NCBI RefSeq assembly: GCF_949987535.1
Contig: NC_080073.1
Location: forward strand, 27,214,116 to 27,278,115
Length of the DNA stretch: 64,000 nucleotides
Direction: 5' to 3'
DNA from: Balaenoptera acutorostrata
Taxonomy: Eukaryota; Chordata; Mammalia; Artiodactyla; Balaenopteridae
The notes beneath the pieces are model-generated. The model was not told the origin of the DNA, searched no databases, and saw only the letters and a program-made list of their open reading frames with translations. The position numbers and the translations under genes were made by a program. How positions within the stretch are numbered: position 1 is the stretch's first letter; each line of letters begins with the position of its first letter. Below are positions 1-11,699 of the stretch, in pieces.

Positions 1-589
1 CCAAGGATCCGTTTTAAGGACTACAAAATTGGAACAGTTCACCAAATCTGGACGGTCTAATTCAGTGCAACTCACAAGTCATCACACCATTCCACAAAAC
101 CAAGAAGCCCCCCATGCCTTCTTTTCCTTTCCTCCCACAAAATAGAAACAGCTTTTACTGAACTGGACCAATCAGCTCTGAATCTGATTGCTCAAATGCA
201 TGTACAAATAATTTAGGTGTCTTTGCCATCACAGGTCATTAAATGCCCACAAAGTGCACAGCTGTTCCCATAAAGGTCACTCTCAGAGCCTTGAAAAAAA
301 AAAAGAATGCCTCTCTCCTCCAAGGACTGAAATCCCTGCTCGTTAAACTTATTGATCATTTTATGTTCTGTCAAAGATGAATCCATAGTAGAAAAGACAA
401 AGGAGGGAGAGTGTGGGCTTGAGAGTACTGTCCTAGTGCAAAAACAATTGGCAAACTCTTCCGTCTCTTAGCAACCACATGAGCCTGAGCAAGGCACTTG
501 GGTCCTCAGAACCGGTGTTCTCCAGTGGAAAACAGGCGTTCAGATCACCAGATTCTATTTTCTCAGTACCTGTAAACATTTTACTGGCT
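1..589. other. Unassigned non-coding sequence
   Basis: I see no gene and no repeat I can name. The stretch has ordinary mammalian AT content, one short A-run near 294-304 and no long open frame. Confidence 0.5.
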
Positions 590-1400
590 TATAACTTCTG
601 ACCCAGCAGTTATACTACTAGGAATATGTTCTATAAAATGTTCATATAAGTATGCAAAGGTTTATGCTGACATATATTCATCCAGTGTTATTTTTTAATA
701 ATAAGTTTGGAAGCAATCTAAATGTTTAGCACTATGTGGGAAATATTCATTAAATGTTCAAAAAATTGTGGGAGAGTTAACTATGTTATAATATGCAACA
801 GTTTAAACAGAAGTGGATCCATTTGCACTGACGGGAGAATATAACTGTGCTTCACTATTAATTGAAAAAATAAAATGCAAAACATTGCCATATTTCATTG
901 ATTTTAAAATGTGCATTTTTCACATTTTCACATCATTATGTCTTATAACTGATGGTGTCTTACAGTTGCTACTGGCCAGGCAACAGTCTTGATGGTGTTA
1001 TATACAATAACGACAGATTGTATAATCAGTGGCATCTTAGATTTAATACAGTATGCAAAAAGAACCGCATACATATGTGAGTGGATGTGTTCATATATGT
1101 TTCCTTTACACTATGTATATATATATACACACATATATTTACAGTGTATATGTGTGTGTGTCTATATATGTATATACTTTGAGATATATATATATATATA
1201 TCTCAAAGCATTGAAAAAGGCCTAGAAATATGCGTACCAAATGAACAGCAATCACTTTGAAGGAGGAGAATTAAGCAAATAGGGCTGGGAGTGAGATGAG
1301 AGAGGTAGATTTGCTTTTCAGATTTTATACTTTTTACACTTTTTGCATTGTATTGGCAATGAGCATATTTTACTTTTCAAATCACAAAAAAAAGTATGAT
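590..1400 (+). repeat. Ancient L1M-type 3' fragment
   Basis: The sequence follows the 3' region of an old L1 on the + strand: 'gacccagcagttatactact' near 600, then 'ggaagcaatctaaatgt' (about 709-725), and a 3' end with the 'actttttacactttttgcat' phrase at about 1330-1350. A TA/TG-rich tract (about 1110-1208) interrupts it. It is strongly diverged with no usable reading frame. The subfamily and both ends are guesses. Confidence 0.5.
1110..1208. repeat. TA/TG microsatellite ending in a perfect palindrome
   Basis: Alternating TA and TG runs, ending in a 32-bp perfect palindrome at 1177-1208. The arms are CTTTGAGA and TCTCAAAG around eight TA units. Confidence 0.85.
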
Positions 1401-2335
1401 AATAATAATGTCTTCATTCTTATTTCACGAGACTGGAGCGACGAATGTTATCATACCAAAGTAAATGCTGTAGAGCTATGTGGCTGTTCTGCTTTCCTTT
1501 CTCATCTATGGAGACCAGGCGTAAGAGACAGAAATTGGAGACATTAAGTACGGCCACCTCTTTTATTTTGCCTTGAGTGCAACATTTATTCTGTGCAAAA
1601 ATGAGAGGGGATGGCCCATAGCAACAGGAGAAGCCAATCTTTGGCTCACTGGGATGTCACTTCCGATCTCGAATGTGTCATGAGGCATTCATTCATGAGG
1701 CAAATCAGCAAGGAAATGTCAAAACATCAGGAAATGGTGAGTACATAGACTCATGCTTTGGTGCAAACTTGCTGAGAACAGAGGCTGTGGTTTCTATATG
1801 CCTCTATGGACTCCACTGGTAGAAGCCCTCATGAATATTAACCACTTATACATTTCAGGGTCAATGACGGTGGCACAGCCAAGCATGCCAGGCCAACTGG
1901 TGAAGAAGGGCCTGGACTTTAGGTGGGAAGGACTGAAGGGAGGACAGTCCAGTTTGACAGTTCGAAGGCTTTCTCTGGGAGCCAGAGAAACAATGCCCAA
2001 AGCAGAGCAGTTTTCTCAAAGAGGGACGTTCCATCACTTATGATAAAACTTAGGTCGGTGCTTTGCAAACTGTGTAGCATCCTGTTCCTTCCTATTGTGT
2101 ACGTAGCTGTGTACATCTCAGGACAGGGCCTATATGTTTAGCTACCTGGGACCTTGTACTTCACTGTAACCAGGGCCAAGCCCACTATAACAGGCACCAG
2201 GCACATTTTCTTTCTTCGGCAAAATTAACAGAGCAAACTTGCCTCTTTAAAAGTATGGGACTATTTCAGGTTTGTCCTTGAGGATCTGCAGGGTGAGTTA
2301 ACCTCAAGTGATCTACAGACAGAGAAGTCCAAATG
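1401..2335. other. Unassigned non-coding sequence
   Basis: No gene or nameable repeat seen. Short open frames of 60-100 codons exist on both strands here and overlap each other. None has a recognisable domain or good start context, and I treat them as chance. Confidence 0.45.
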
Positions 2336-2510
2336 GAAACCTGGAGCCAAAAGACATGAGCAAAAAGTGGGTGCAGTTAGTGAAACAAGACTGATGTGTA
2401 TTGATACTTGCTGAAGCTAGGTGATAGGTGTATAGAGACTTTTTGCTCTACTTTTATGTATGTTTGATTTTTCCATAATTAAAGGTTAAATAAAGGAAAA
2501 ATAACTGCAG
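2336..2510 (+). repeat. L1ME-like 3' end
   Basis: The phrase order matches the 3' terminus of old L1 elements: 'gctgaagctaggtgatagg', then 'ctacttttatgtatgtttg', then a TTTTCCATAATTAAAGGTT-type ending before an A-rich stretch. No coding part remains. Confidence 0.6.
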
Positions 2511-2559
2511 GCCTCCTGAACAGGAGTGCTGAATTTGTATATCAGCAGGGGGTGCTAAT

Positions 2560-2725
2560 AGGTCAGCCACATTCCTCTCATTATATTCTCAATTTCCTTA
2601 CCTGAAAAAGAGGAGGTAATATCAACTCACTGGGTTGTGACAGTTAAAGGAAGAAATGAATGTAAAATTCCCAGCACTGAGCCAGAAAGTGTACTACCAT
2701 TATTAAAATAAAATACGATAAAAAT
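2560..2725 (+). repeat. MIR SINE
   Basis: Shows the MIR central region and tail: 'caatttccttacctgaaaaa' (compare tcctcatctgtaaaatg), then 'ctcactgggttgtgacagtt', then 'ccagcactgagccagaaagt'. Strongly diverged. Confidence 0.65.
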
Positions 2726-3154
2726 ACATTTAAAATACCAATGATTGACAATGACTGTATTTTAATGATGGAAACATTTTTACTTGCTTTCTTTTATTTT
2801 CCCCATTTTCTATGTTGAGCATGTGTAGAATTACAATTAGGAACAAGTGAAATAATATGTTCTTGAAATTAAGGTTGGCTCATCTCTTCCCATACGCAAA
2901 GGCATCTGAAAAACCTGGACTACAAAACATTCAAGAACGTTCCTATTATTGTAATTTCAATTCCTCCCTGTCTGAAGTTTAAAGGCTTTTTCAAAAATAA
3001 CTTTGGTTTAAAAATCCTTAAAGAACAATGAAAAAAAAACCCCCTGAATTATAACATACCCACCTCTTTCTACCTATTGGTTCCAAAAGGCATTTAAGTT
3101 AGCTGCTGGCTATTCCTGTGTAAAAAATAGTTCGTGATTTTACTTGACAAGGGG

Positions 3155-3500
3155 TGGGTTACATAGCTCACCCTGCAGTTCCACAGGGAAAAACATGAAA
3201 TATTCTACTACTGTCAAAGAAGCCAGACTGCTGTTGGGTTTTTTGTCTAAAACGTATGTACCATGTGCCTGTTGCTTCCGCTTTTATTTGGAACATAACA
3301 TAAATAGAAGACTCTGACTTCCAGGAGTTTTCCATGTTGCTGCTGTTATGAAATGGTCTTATACACTGTATCAGTTATCAGTGTGCCGTGGTGATGCTAC
3401 ATAACTAGGTGAAATTGACATAGCAACATCACTTCCCTGAGAGTAGTAGAATATTTCATGTTTTCCCCTGGGGTAACTGCAAGGTCAGTTACTGTAACCC
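3155..3500. repeat. Long imperfect inverted repeat (possible DNA-transposon remnant)
   Basis: The left arm (about 3155-3213) and right arm (about 3438-3500) are reverse complements. A 23-nt core is perfect (3190-3212 against 3442-3464), and similarity continues outward through 'gggttaca' and 'ctgcagtt'. The spacer is about 230 nt. I could not match it to a named family. It could be a palindromic non-autonomous DNA transposon or a local inverted duplication. Confidence 0.7.
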
Positions 3501-3540
3501 TCATACTACCTATAGAAAGAGAAAATTCAGATAGAAACTC

Positions 3541-4030
3541 AGCAGCCTACAATAATAAGCATTGATTTAACTCCTGAGTCTGCAGGGTACCGTCGATCAA
3601 GCTGGGCTTGGCTGATCTGAGTTGGACTCAATCTCATTCACATGTCTAAGGTCAGCTGACTGTGGGCTGCTTCAGGGTTGCCTAGGCTGAAACAAAGGGG
3701 CCAGGGGCTCTGCTCTGCTCCAAATGATTTTTGTCCTCCAGGCTATCCTAGGCATGGTCTCCAGATGGGAGAAGAGCAAGCACAAGCACAAATGCCCAAG
3801 TGCTTTTTATTCCCTCATCATTTTTTTCAAAATACATCTTATATTTTCCCTTTTTTTTTTTTTTTTTCAAGTGCCTTTTTAAGCATCTGTTGTGTCATGT
3901 CTGCTAACATCCCCATGGCTAAAGCAAGTCACTAAGACAGCCCAGGTTCAAGGGTGAGGAAGTAGATTCTGCCTCTTTGGTGAAAGGAATTGCAAAGTCA
4001 AGTGGCAGAAGTTGAGGCTACAAGAGAGGG
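3541..4030 (+). repeat. Old LTR-like interspersed repeat, copy 1
   Basis: Homologous, in the same orientation, to the copy at 35795-36305. Shared phrases in order are 'ggctgatctg', 'tgtctaaggtcagctg', 'ctccaggcta', 'ggctaaagcaagtcac' and 'attgcaaagtca'. A T17 run at 3851-3867 interrupts it. The better copy starts TG and ends CA, which suggests a solo LTR of an ancient ERVL/MaLR-type element, but I cannot name the family. No viral coding sequence is present. Confidence 0.55.
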
Positions 4031-4349
4031 TTAAAAAAATTGAGGCCAATAACGCAGACAACGTGCCATATAAAATTACATAATAAGAACTAGCATTTCT
4101 CTGTGATGTTGTGTATTTGGCAAGCATTGTTATGCATCTTCTAACATCTAAGTACATCCCTAAGGACTGAAGAGTTAATTCTTTTAGTAAGGCAGCTATA
4201 AGTTGTTTCAATGCTGAAATTTATTTTTACTTCTAGCATCTTATCCTTTGGTTTGCACATATATGCTATGATAGTTTGAAGTTAAATTTTAGAGATCAGT
4301 GAGTAAAATTGCGTCTTTGCTTTTGGCACATGCAGTTTGTGGTTGCCTG

Positions 4350-4450
4350 ATAAACACCCATTCACCTTTCAAAACCCACTTATTACATCACCTCCTCTAG
4401 GAAGCCTCTCTGGTCCCTGCAGATAAAATTAATCATGCCCTCCTCTAATC
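4350..4450 (+). repeat. L2 3' fragment
   Basis: The phrase 'cacctcctctaggaagcctc' (about 4390-4409) is characteristic of the 3' part of L2. Short and diverged. Confidence 0.45.
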
Positions 4451-4534
4451 TATCCTTGTGCCTGTGCTCGAGCCCGCTTTCACCCTTATCTATTGGTTTG
4501 AGCTGTGATCTGTCTCTCTACGAGCCTGAGCCCA

Positions 4535-4795
4535 TTGAGGGTCACAGGTTTTGGGATCAGGTTACCAGAGTTCAAATCCCTTGGCTACCATTTTTTACAT
4601 GTGAGACCTTGGACAGTTTGGACAACTTATACAACTGGGGCTAGCATGCCTCCTTTTTATCATCTGTACAATGGGAATAATAATTGTACTTGCTTAAAAG
4701 TGATATTGAGAGAATTAAATGAGTATTAAACATTTAGTAAAATACCTGACATGGGCTACTAAATAATATTAGCTGTTATTAATTATAGTCTTCTT
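4535..4795 (+). repeat. MIR SINE
   Basis: A near-complete MIR: 'ccagagttcaaatccc' (tRNA-derived head), 'catgtgagaccttggacagt', 'catctgtacaatgggaataa', and the tail 'atattagctgttattaatta'. Confidence 0.8.
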
Positions 4796-4882
4796 ATCCT
4801 TAGTGCTATTTAGTTGATTTTATACCACCTTGGGAGTAAAGTTACAACACTGGGTCTCGACTGCCAAAGTACCCCTAGATCC

Positions 4883-5053
4883 TTTTTGTTTTGTTTTTTA
4901 AATATTTATTTATTTATTCGGCTGCGCCAGGTCTTAGTTGGGGCATGCGGGATCTTCGTTGTGGCATGCATGTGGGATCTAGTTCCTAGACCAGGGATCG
5001 AACCCAGGCCCCCTGCATTGGGAGCGTGGAGTCTTACCCACTGGACCACCAGA
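4883..5053 (-). mobile_element. CHR-type SINE (short form) with TSD
   Basis: Antisense CHR-type tRNA-derived SINE. The T-rich end on the left (TATTTATTTATTTATT) is its A tail. 'gggatcgaaccc' is the reverse complement of the Pol III B box, and it ends in 'ggaccaccagaaaagt'. It is flanked by 'aaagtacccctagatcc' (4866-4882) and a copy with one extra C (5054-5071), so it moved by L1-type retrotransposition. This is a shorter variant than the other copies. Confidence 0.9.
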
Positions 5054-5071
5054 AAAGTACCCCCTAGATCC

Positions 5072-6199
5072 TTGAATCCTAAAAGGGTCTTTACAATTCT
5101 ACTGTTCAGATCGAAAGTACGAATGATACTGTAATCAACACCTGAAGGAGAAGGGGGCAGAAAATTAATAGCTGGGCCAAGGAACAAGCCTCTCAAGACC
5201 ACCTGGTTCTGACCCTGGTAGGTAATTTCATGAAGATAAAGAAAATAAAATACAGGAGGATCAAAATATACCCAATTAATATTCATCTTTATAGATTCAT
5301 TTCTAGATATTGTTTTTCTATTCCTCTGAGCAGAAGTTTCTCTTCAGTCATTTCAATAAGCTCTGTTTGCCAAAAACCAAGTAATAAGATGAGGTAGGGA
5401 CAGTGGGAAATCAAATGAAATGGCATAACCCATGCCTGAGGCTAGAAGAAGCAATGAAATAGAATTACAAAAGCCACCCCTAAGTCCAGAATTTGAATGC
5501 CGCATTTACTTTGAGATGTCTCATCTTCAAAATGGGTGAGCTGAGGATTAGAGGAATGGAACAGATGGCATCTTGATACATTAATACTCTAGAAATGAGG
5601 GAGGAGACACATTGTCTACAAAATTCAGAAAGCATGAATAAAGCATATGGTATATTTTGATGCATCTGAAGATTAATTTAAATGTTTGTGTAATTGTCAT
5701 TGTTATAGCATATTTGGGGGAAAAATGAATCTTAACAAATGGAAAAATAACTTTAGCATTTATTCACTGTGTCATAATGCTACCAAGTAGTAAATTGAAA
5801 AGATGTACTTGGTATATAAATAAAAAACATGCTATTGCTTGTCAAAGAAAGTAACTTTGTAGAATCATGTAATTGGGATTTTCAATAGGTAAAATGTATA
5901 CATAATAAAAGTAAAAAACACAAATAGTACAAAAGGATCTACAGTGAAAACTGTCTCCCTCCTAACTCTAATTCTCCATTCTTCAAGGAAAACACTATTA
6001 CCAGTTTCTTCCTTTCTTTTCTTATATATGCTTATATATTCTAATAACTGTATTACTGCTTGGGAGAATTAAAGCTTTTTTTAAATTTGTACCTTCCTTT
6101 TGCATACATTAAAAAAAACCCTAAAACTAAAGCCATGTAGCTTAGAGAATTTACATGCCCAATTTACATTTGGGCCAGTTGTGTAGTGAATCAGGATTA
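5072..6199. other. Unassigned non-coding sequence
   Basis: AT-rich sequence without a recognisable gene or repeat. One 126-codon open frame on the - strand starts here but runs into the neighbouring SINE, so it is not taken as a gene. Confidence 0.5.
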
Positions 6200-6335
6200 G
6201 TTTGGTTTCAAGTGACCAAAAGAAAGCTGTTAGACTCACAGATGCAGAAAACAAACTTATGGTTACCAAAGAGGAAAGGCAGGGGGAACGGAAAAATTGG
6301 GAGTTGGGGATTGACATACACACACTGTTTCCTAC
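6200..6335 (+). repeat. L1 3'-UTR fragment
   Basis: 'gcagaaaacaaacttatggt' followed by a purine-rich 'gaaaggcagggggaacgg' matches the stretch just after the L1 ORF2 stop, also seen at about 33770-33800. No TSD was found. Short remnant. Confidence 0.6.
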
Positions 6336-6984
6336 AATACTGACTTGAATTCAATAGTACAATAATTCAGATTTTGGTCACTTTCCAACTGCTTTCAGAA
6401 TCATTCCCAGCAAACACATGGTGATAGCTTTATATTTTTCTCCCTTTCAGGAAATCCATTATTGGAATGCTTCTTAGCCACTAAAACTAGCAGTTAAATT
6501 TTTCCGTCACCCAGATAGCATAAACATACACACTAAAGCCTATCAGAAATAAAAAAGATGAAAGGATACAGATGACTTTTATCAAATTAGGGAAATAACA
6601 GGTGAGACTCAAATAGAAGAAGTAAACCGGTAGGTAATACAAGGCAAAATATCTCTTCCTTAAGTGTACATTTCAAGTGACATTTAAGACTGCTATTTAC
6701 AATCAAAAAGCTATTCACTAACATTGAAAATGTATTGCTTTTAACCTCAGCACTGCAGCAGATTCAGGGAGGAATAGAGATCACCTAGTCTAGTGATCTG
6801 GATGTGTGACAGAGCAGACCACTGGGAGGAGAATTAACTCAGGTGCTAGCTTAAAGTGCAAATTGTTGGGCATGACCAAGAGCTAATGAGCTAACGATCT
6901 GCAGGTGGGATCTGAGAACCCGAATATTAATTAGCTCAACTGGTGATGCTTATGAAGGCTACACTTGAAAAAATGTTGATAATC
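6336..6984. other. Unassigned non-coding sequence
   Basis: Nothing recognised. The stretch is AT-rich with no long frame. Confidence 0.45.
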
Positions 6985-7100
6985 TAACTCCGTTTTATAA
7001 ACAGGATCGTTGAAGCACAGAAAGGGGAAATGACTTGTCGGGAAATGGCAGAGCTGGGGCTATACCCATGTATCTTGATTGCCCTACTCTTAACCTCATC
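6985..7100 (-). repeat. MIR SINE fragment
   Basis: Antisense MIR core: 'ccgttttataaacagg', 'gaagcacagaaaggggaaat', 'gacttgtcgggaaatggcag'. Confidence 0.65.
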
Positions 7101-7909
7101 TCTTGCTTTCTACCCTTCTGTACATCCATTTCCACAGGGTCACTGAGAATGAATCTGGCTGACCAGACTGTCCAAGCTGGTGTGACATTCTATTAGAAAG
7201 ATATCGGGTGGGGAAATTACCATATCAATGGGCTTTAACTGTCCCTTAGAGGATTCATTTTCCTGACTGTACAAAGCATCCATCTGGTTTAATGATTAGT
7301 TAGTTGGTTCTTAAACAAAAGGGTTCAAGATAAGGAATGGTATTTCTCTTGGTCAAAAAGCCATATATTTCAAAGATACAAGATGGGACTCATTCAAATT
7401 CAGGGTACACTGTACCTGAAATGGGTCCACCTCACAGTACAGTTGATTCCTTTTGTGTTCTCTACAATAAAAGTGAAGAGAGTCTGAGGAAACTTAAGTT
7501 AAAGCCTAGATTATATTTTTCCTGGCTACCTTAGGCCTTATTTCGCCATACATAAAACTGTACCTGGACAATTTATTTGACCTGACGTTTCAAACTGGAA
7601 TTAAGCAGCCTCCACAATCTTTTAATTGTGGAGGATGAGATTTTCTCTTCCTTCCCTCTACTGTGACTGATTCAACTTTGTATCCTCTGCATCCAGCATA
7701 ACGCCTAGTACATAATATCATGGCATTATATGGAGGTATATGCCACAGTTCTAAAGAGAAAGGGCCACTTGTGCACTGGTGTTTAACAACTGGTTCCCTA
7801 GGAGAAAAAAGTCCCCCTGATTTGTAGCTTTTGCTTATTTCCATGGTGTAAATAGTCAACCATCGCCAATTTCAATCTACCGATGTGATGTCATTGAATG
7901 CAGAGTTGC
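7101..7909. other. Mostly unassigned; weak L2 trace
   Basis: A short phrase at about 7675-7720 (tgtatcctctgcatccagca, then cgcctagtacataat) looks like the L2 3' end. Otherwise nothing is recognised. Confidence 0.35.
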
Positions 7910-7924
7910 AAAAAGATATGCCGT

Positions 7925-8286
7925 GGGGCTGCCCTGGTGGCGCAGTGGTTAAGAATCTGCCCGCCAATGCAGGGGACACGGGTTCGAGCCCTGGCCTGGG
8001 AAGATCCCACATGCCGTGGAGCAACTAAGCCCATGTGCCACAACTACTGAGCCTGCACTCTAGAGCCCGCAAGCCACAACTACTGAGCCCGTGTGCCACA
8101 ACTACTGAAGCCCACGCGCCTAGAGCCTGTGCTCTGCGACAAGAGAAGCCACCGTAATAAGAAGCCCGCGCACTGCAGCGAAGAGTAGTCCCCGCACCCC
8201 GCAACTAGAGAAAGCCTGCGCGCAGCAACAAAGACCCAAAGCAGCCAAAAATAAATTAAAAAAATAAATAAATAAATTAAAAAAAA
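7925..8286 (+). mobile_element. CHR SINE (long form) with TSD
   Basis: Sense copy of the long cetacean CHR SINE: head 'ctgccctggtggcgcagtgg', intact Pol III B box GGTTCGAGCC at 7981-7990, repeated 'ccacaactactgagcc' units in the body, and an (AAATA)n/A-rich tail. The flanking TSD is 'aaaaagatatgccgt' (7910-7924 and about 8287-8301). Such copies are transcribed by Pol III and mobilised in trans by L1. The perfect TSD suggests a fairly recent insertion. Confidence 0.95.
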
Positions 8287-8564
8287 AAAAAGATATGCCG
8301 TAACACACCATTACACAGTATTTCCATCATAGAGATTTAATATACAAAAATGACTTCAAGGGCAGGGATAAAGGAGAATGTACTAAAATAATTAGGAAGT
8401 GATGAGTTGGAGTTTTTATTACCTTTGTTTTATTGCAATTTATTTAGTCAAAAGTTTGTGTAATTTAATTTTTAGTAATGGCTGCATTTAGCAATGGGTG
8501 CTCAACATTCCTGAATATTTAACAGTTGGCTCTTATGAACCGGTAGGATTTGACTTCAGTTGCC

Positions 8565-8815
8565 ACTGGAAAAGGCTCTTGGATCCAAAAGATTAGGGTT
8601 TGTGTCCTGACTCTTTCAACTACTAACTCTGAGACTGAGCAAATCTACTTCACCTCCTTATGCCTCACTTTCCTTATCTGTATAATGGAATAATAGCAGT
8701 AAGTACCTCATGGGTGGTGTGAAGAATAGGTGAGAAAGTACCTGTAAAATTAGTGAAATTTTGTAAGAGTTCAACTAACATTAGCTTTTAGTAATAATAA
8801 TAATTATTATTATTA
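8565..8815 (+). repeat. MIR SINE
   Basis: 'gggtttgtgtcctgactc', 'tgagactgagcaaatctact', 'ccttatctgtataatggaat' and the tail 'taacattagcttttagtaat' follow MIR in order. The tail has expanded into an (ATT)n/(AAT)n tract to about 8820. Confidence 0.75.
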
Positions 8816-8829
8816 TAATACACGCTGAC

Positions 8830-9844
8830 TCAATGGTGAATGGATGGATGCATGGATGGACAGATACTTTTCAAGTAGGAGTAAAAAAAAGGCTTTTGAG
8901 TGCAAAAATTACATATAAATAAAACTGAGCTGTGTTCACCCACAAAATGTCTCTGAGGAGGAACTGAAATCCTCCACTCTGAACTGCTGGGTGGATTTAA
9001 TGAGCTCCTCTGCTTTCTGTGGAGCAATAGGCCTACGATTATATACTAAGAGACACAACATGACTGCTATCAGTAGTGTCAGCAGCCACTGACAAAGCAG
9101 GAAAAGAAGCCCCTGTTATTCACTCTTAACCTTCCCTGGGAGCACAAGTGTTAAATCCCGTCCTTCAGACCTCATTCTGCGTGTCTAGGGCCTCTTCTCC
9201 TCTGAAAAGGGCTGAGTCTGTCTTTTTCAACATCACACCTCAGCTAACATCAAGAGGCATTGTTTTCCCTCCAGCTACTGCCTTCTCTCCCAAGACCACC
9301 TAAGGAAACGTCTCTCTCAGCTCACAGTGGATTGATCCCAGCACGCTGAACAGCACCTGTGCAATTTTCTCTCACTCAGGTGGAAAGTCTGAGATATTAA
9401 GAACTGTGTTTCCTCTCAGACTGAGTAAAGCTCTTTTCCTTCTGAATGACCTCTTTCTCCTTGCTCCAGTTAAAGCTTTAGTTTACCTTCATATGCTAAG
9501 AGAGAGGAGAAAAGAGGGGCCTGACAACTGTGGTTTCTGGATTGTCCATGCAATACCGTCTCAGAAAAACCAGAAGTGGAGGCCCTGTTACCATAAAACT
9601 CAGCTTTTCTAAATCATTCAAGCAAATCCCCAAGTGGTGGTGCAACAGCAGTGAAAATAGGTGACCTGCAAAGAGGCCTTTGACAGAAGCCGGCATCAGT
9701 TAGTTAGGTTGAGAATATTGACCTCCTCACTCGAAGTCTAGAGCTTTTTTGCATTGAATCATGCTGCCTTTGGGTGAAGGAGGGATGGGAGTTTGGGGGG
9801 AATTTCTTGACATATAAATAATCCCCTTGATTTTTGCATCTTTC
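8830..9844. other. Unassigned non-coding sequence
   Basis: Slightly richer in unique sequence (9100-9480 is more GC-rich than its surroundings). I see no exon with splice sites plus coding bias and no nameable repeat. Confidence 0.45.
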
Positions 9845-9859
9845 AAAAGTTAGACACTG

Positions 9860-10180
9860 GGCTTCCCTGGTAGCACAGTGGTTAAGAATCCGCCTGCCAA
9901 TGCAGGGGACACTGGTTCGATCCCTGGTCCGGGAAGATCCCACATGCTGCAGAGCAACTAAGCCCATGCGCCACAACTACTGAGCCCATGTGCCATAATT
10001 ACGGAAGCCCACGCGCCTAGAGCCCGTGCTCCGCAACAAGAGAAGCCACTGCAATAAGAAGTCCGTGCACCCGCGTCGAAGAGTAGACCCCACTCCCCGC
10101 AACTAGAGAAAGCCCGCATGCAGCAACGGAGACCCAATGCAGCCAAAGATAAATATATAAAATAAATTTATTAATTAAAA
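9860..10180 (+). mobile_element. CHR SINE (long form) with TSD
   Basis: Sense copy beginning 'ggcttccctggtagcacagt', with an intact B box GGTTCGATCC at 9914-9923 and an A/T-rich tail. The TSD is 'aaaagttagacactg' (9845-9859) against the same site with one substitution (10181-10195). Confidence 0.95.
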
Positions 10181-10195
10181 AAAAGTTAAACACTG

Positions 10196-10934
10196 AGAGT
10201 ATCTATGTGTTTGCCTGAGGACCCAAATCTAGTTCTGCTGTTCTAAACACTTTAAAACAAAGAAGACATTTTTAATTATCTATAACAGGACTGGTAAACA
10301 AAGAAAAAGTTCCATCAGAGGACAATAATAGAATGTGGAGATTTGAAATAGAAGGAACATCTTTAACCTGGAAAAGGTTACCTACTAAAAGCCTACAGCA
10401 AGCCCCACACTTAATGGTGATGCACTCCTCTTAAAATCAAGGAAAACCCCCTCATATCCACTCTAACTTCTTCTATTATCCTGGAGATTGCAGGAATTTG
10501 GAGTAAGACAAGAAAAAGAAAACAAAATTATAAGGTTTAGAAAGGAAGAAATGGAACTGTCATTGACAAACAATAAAGCTCAAAAAGCTCAAAATCATCT
10601 CCAAATTATTAGAATGAATGAGAGGAGAGTTTAAGAAAAGTAATTGGATATAAAATCAGTACAAAAAATAACTCTATACATCTGCATCAAAGATTTAGAA
10701 AATTGATTTTAAAAGTCTTCATTTATAACATTTTTATGATACTGGGGAATAAAGCTAAAAAAATTGCTACCATGTTAACAGATAGGAATATTCTACTCTG
10801 GAAATTAGTCAAGTCTCTCCAAAATTACCTGTAAGTTAAATACTATTCCAACCTGAATTCTTTATTAAAATAATTTGATATTTGAAAGCAAAAGTCTCTA
10901 TCAGGAAACAGAACTAGAAACTCCTACGATGGCA
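10196..10934. other. Unassigned non-coding sequence
   Basis: AT-rich. The part from about 10560 to 10880 reads like very old L1 ORF2 DNA ('aaaatcagtacaaaaaataa', 'ttttatgatactgggg') but is too diverged to call. Confidence 0.35.
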
Positions 10935-11165
10935 GTGAAGCCATTAGGAGAACGAGCTTTGGAGTCAGAACAAACCTGATGTGTGTTCTGGGGCCAGTTA
11001 CTTCAGTTCTCTGAGTCTCTCTTTTCTTGTTCATAAATTGGGGGAAATAGTAACTACTTGTAGATTTGGGGGTTGGGAGAACATCATGAAATCATGAATA
11101 TAAAGTGCTAGTCTAGTGCTTTGTTATAATGAGTACTTAAAATAATACCTGTTATAGTATTAATA
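10935..11165 (+). repeat. MIR SINE
   Basis: 'gctttggagtcagaacaaac', 'ttacttcagttctctgagtc', 'gttcataaattgggggaaat' and 'atacctgttatagtattaat' appear in MIR order. Confidence 0.75.
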
Positions 11166-11265
11166 ATACATTATCACTACCATGAATTGACCCCTATGTT
11201 GCACCAATCATTCTATGCACATAGTTTCATTTAATCCTCCCAACAACCATGCAAGTGCTTGATGG
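11166..11265 (-). repeat. MIR SINE fragment
   Basis: Antisense MIR 3' half: 'catagtttcatttaatcctc' then 'ccaacaaccatgcaagtg'. It lies directly after a sense MIR, so the two copies are tail to tail. Confidence 0.6.
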
Positions 11266-11699
11266 GCCAGGCTAAGCACTTTTCATGGTATGTGTGCTAG
11301 GAAACACATGGTGTGTGTACAGGAACAAGAGGACACATTCCAATTTGAAGAGACATTAATAAAGATGTTATTTACAAAGAGGAAGATAAGCCTGAAGCAA
11401 CCGGGGGAAGGAAGGGTCACGAGAACATGGAGAGAACTCTATGAAGAGAGTCAACTAAGGGGAGCTGTGGTCTTTCTGAGGGGCAACCTAGAAGGGAGGG
11501 ACCTGGAGAAATCAGTATCCTGACCTCATGCTCCTCTTGCACTCAAGTCTCCTGCTGTTCTCCCACCGGTCAAGCAGAATCCACAGGGTGTGGCAGCCCA
11601 TTGACGTAGTCCATATGGTCAGCCTACCAGGCACAGAATGGGGTAGAAAAGGATGAAGAGAAGATTTGAGAGGAAGTGGTTCTGTCTTGCACACACAAC
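11266..11699. other. Unassigned non-coding sequence
   Basis: Nothing recognised between two antisense MIR fragments. Short chance frames only. Confidence 0.4.

Noticed and set aside
3541..4030. A provirus
   Set aside because: Only an LTR-sized piece is present here and at 35795-36305. There is no gag, pol or env sequence between or beside them, and they are 32 kb apart in unrelated contexts.
7925..8010. tRNA gene
   Set aside because: The A/B-box region is the tRNA-derived head of a CHR SINE. There is no cloverleaf with an acceptor stem.
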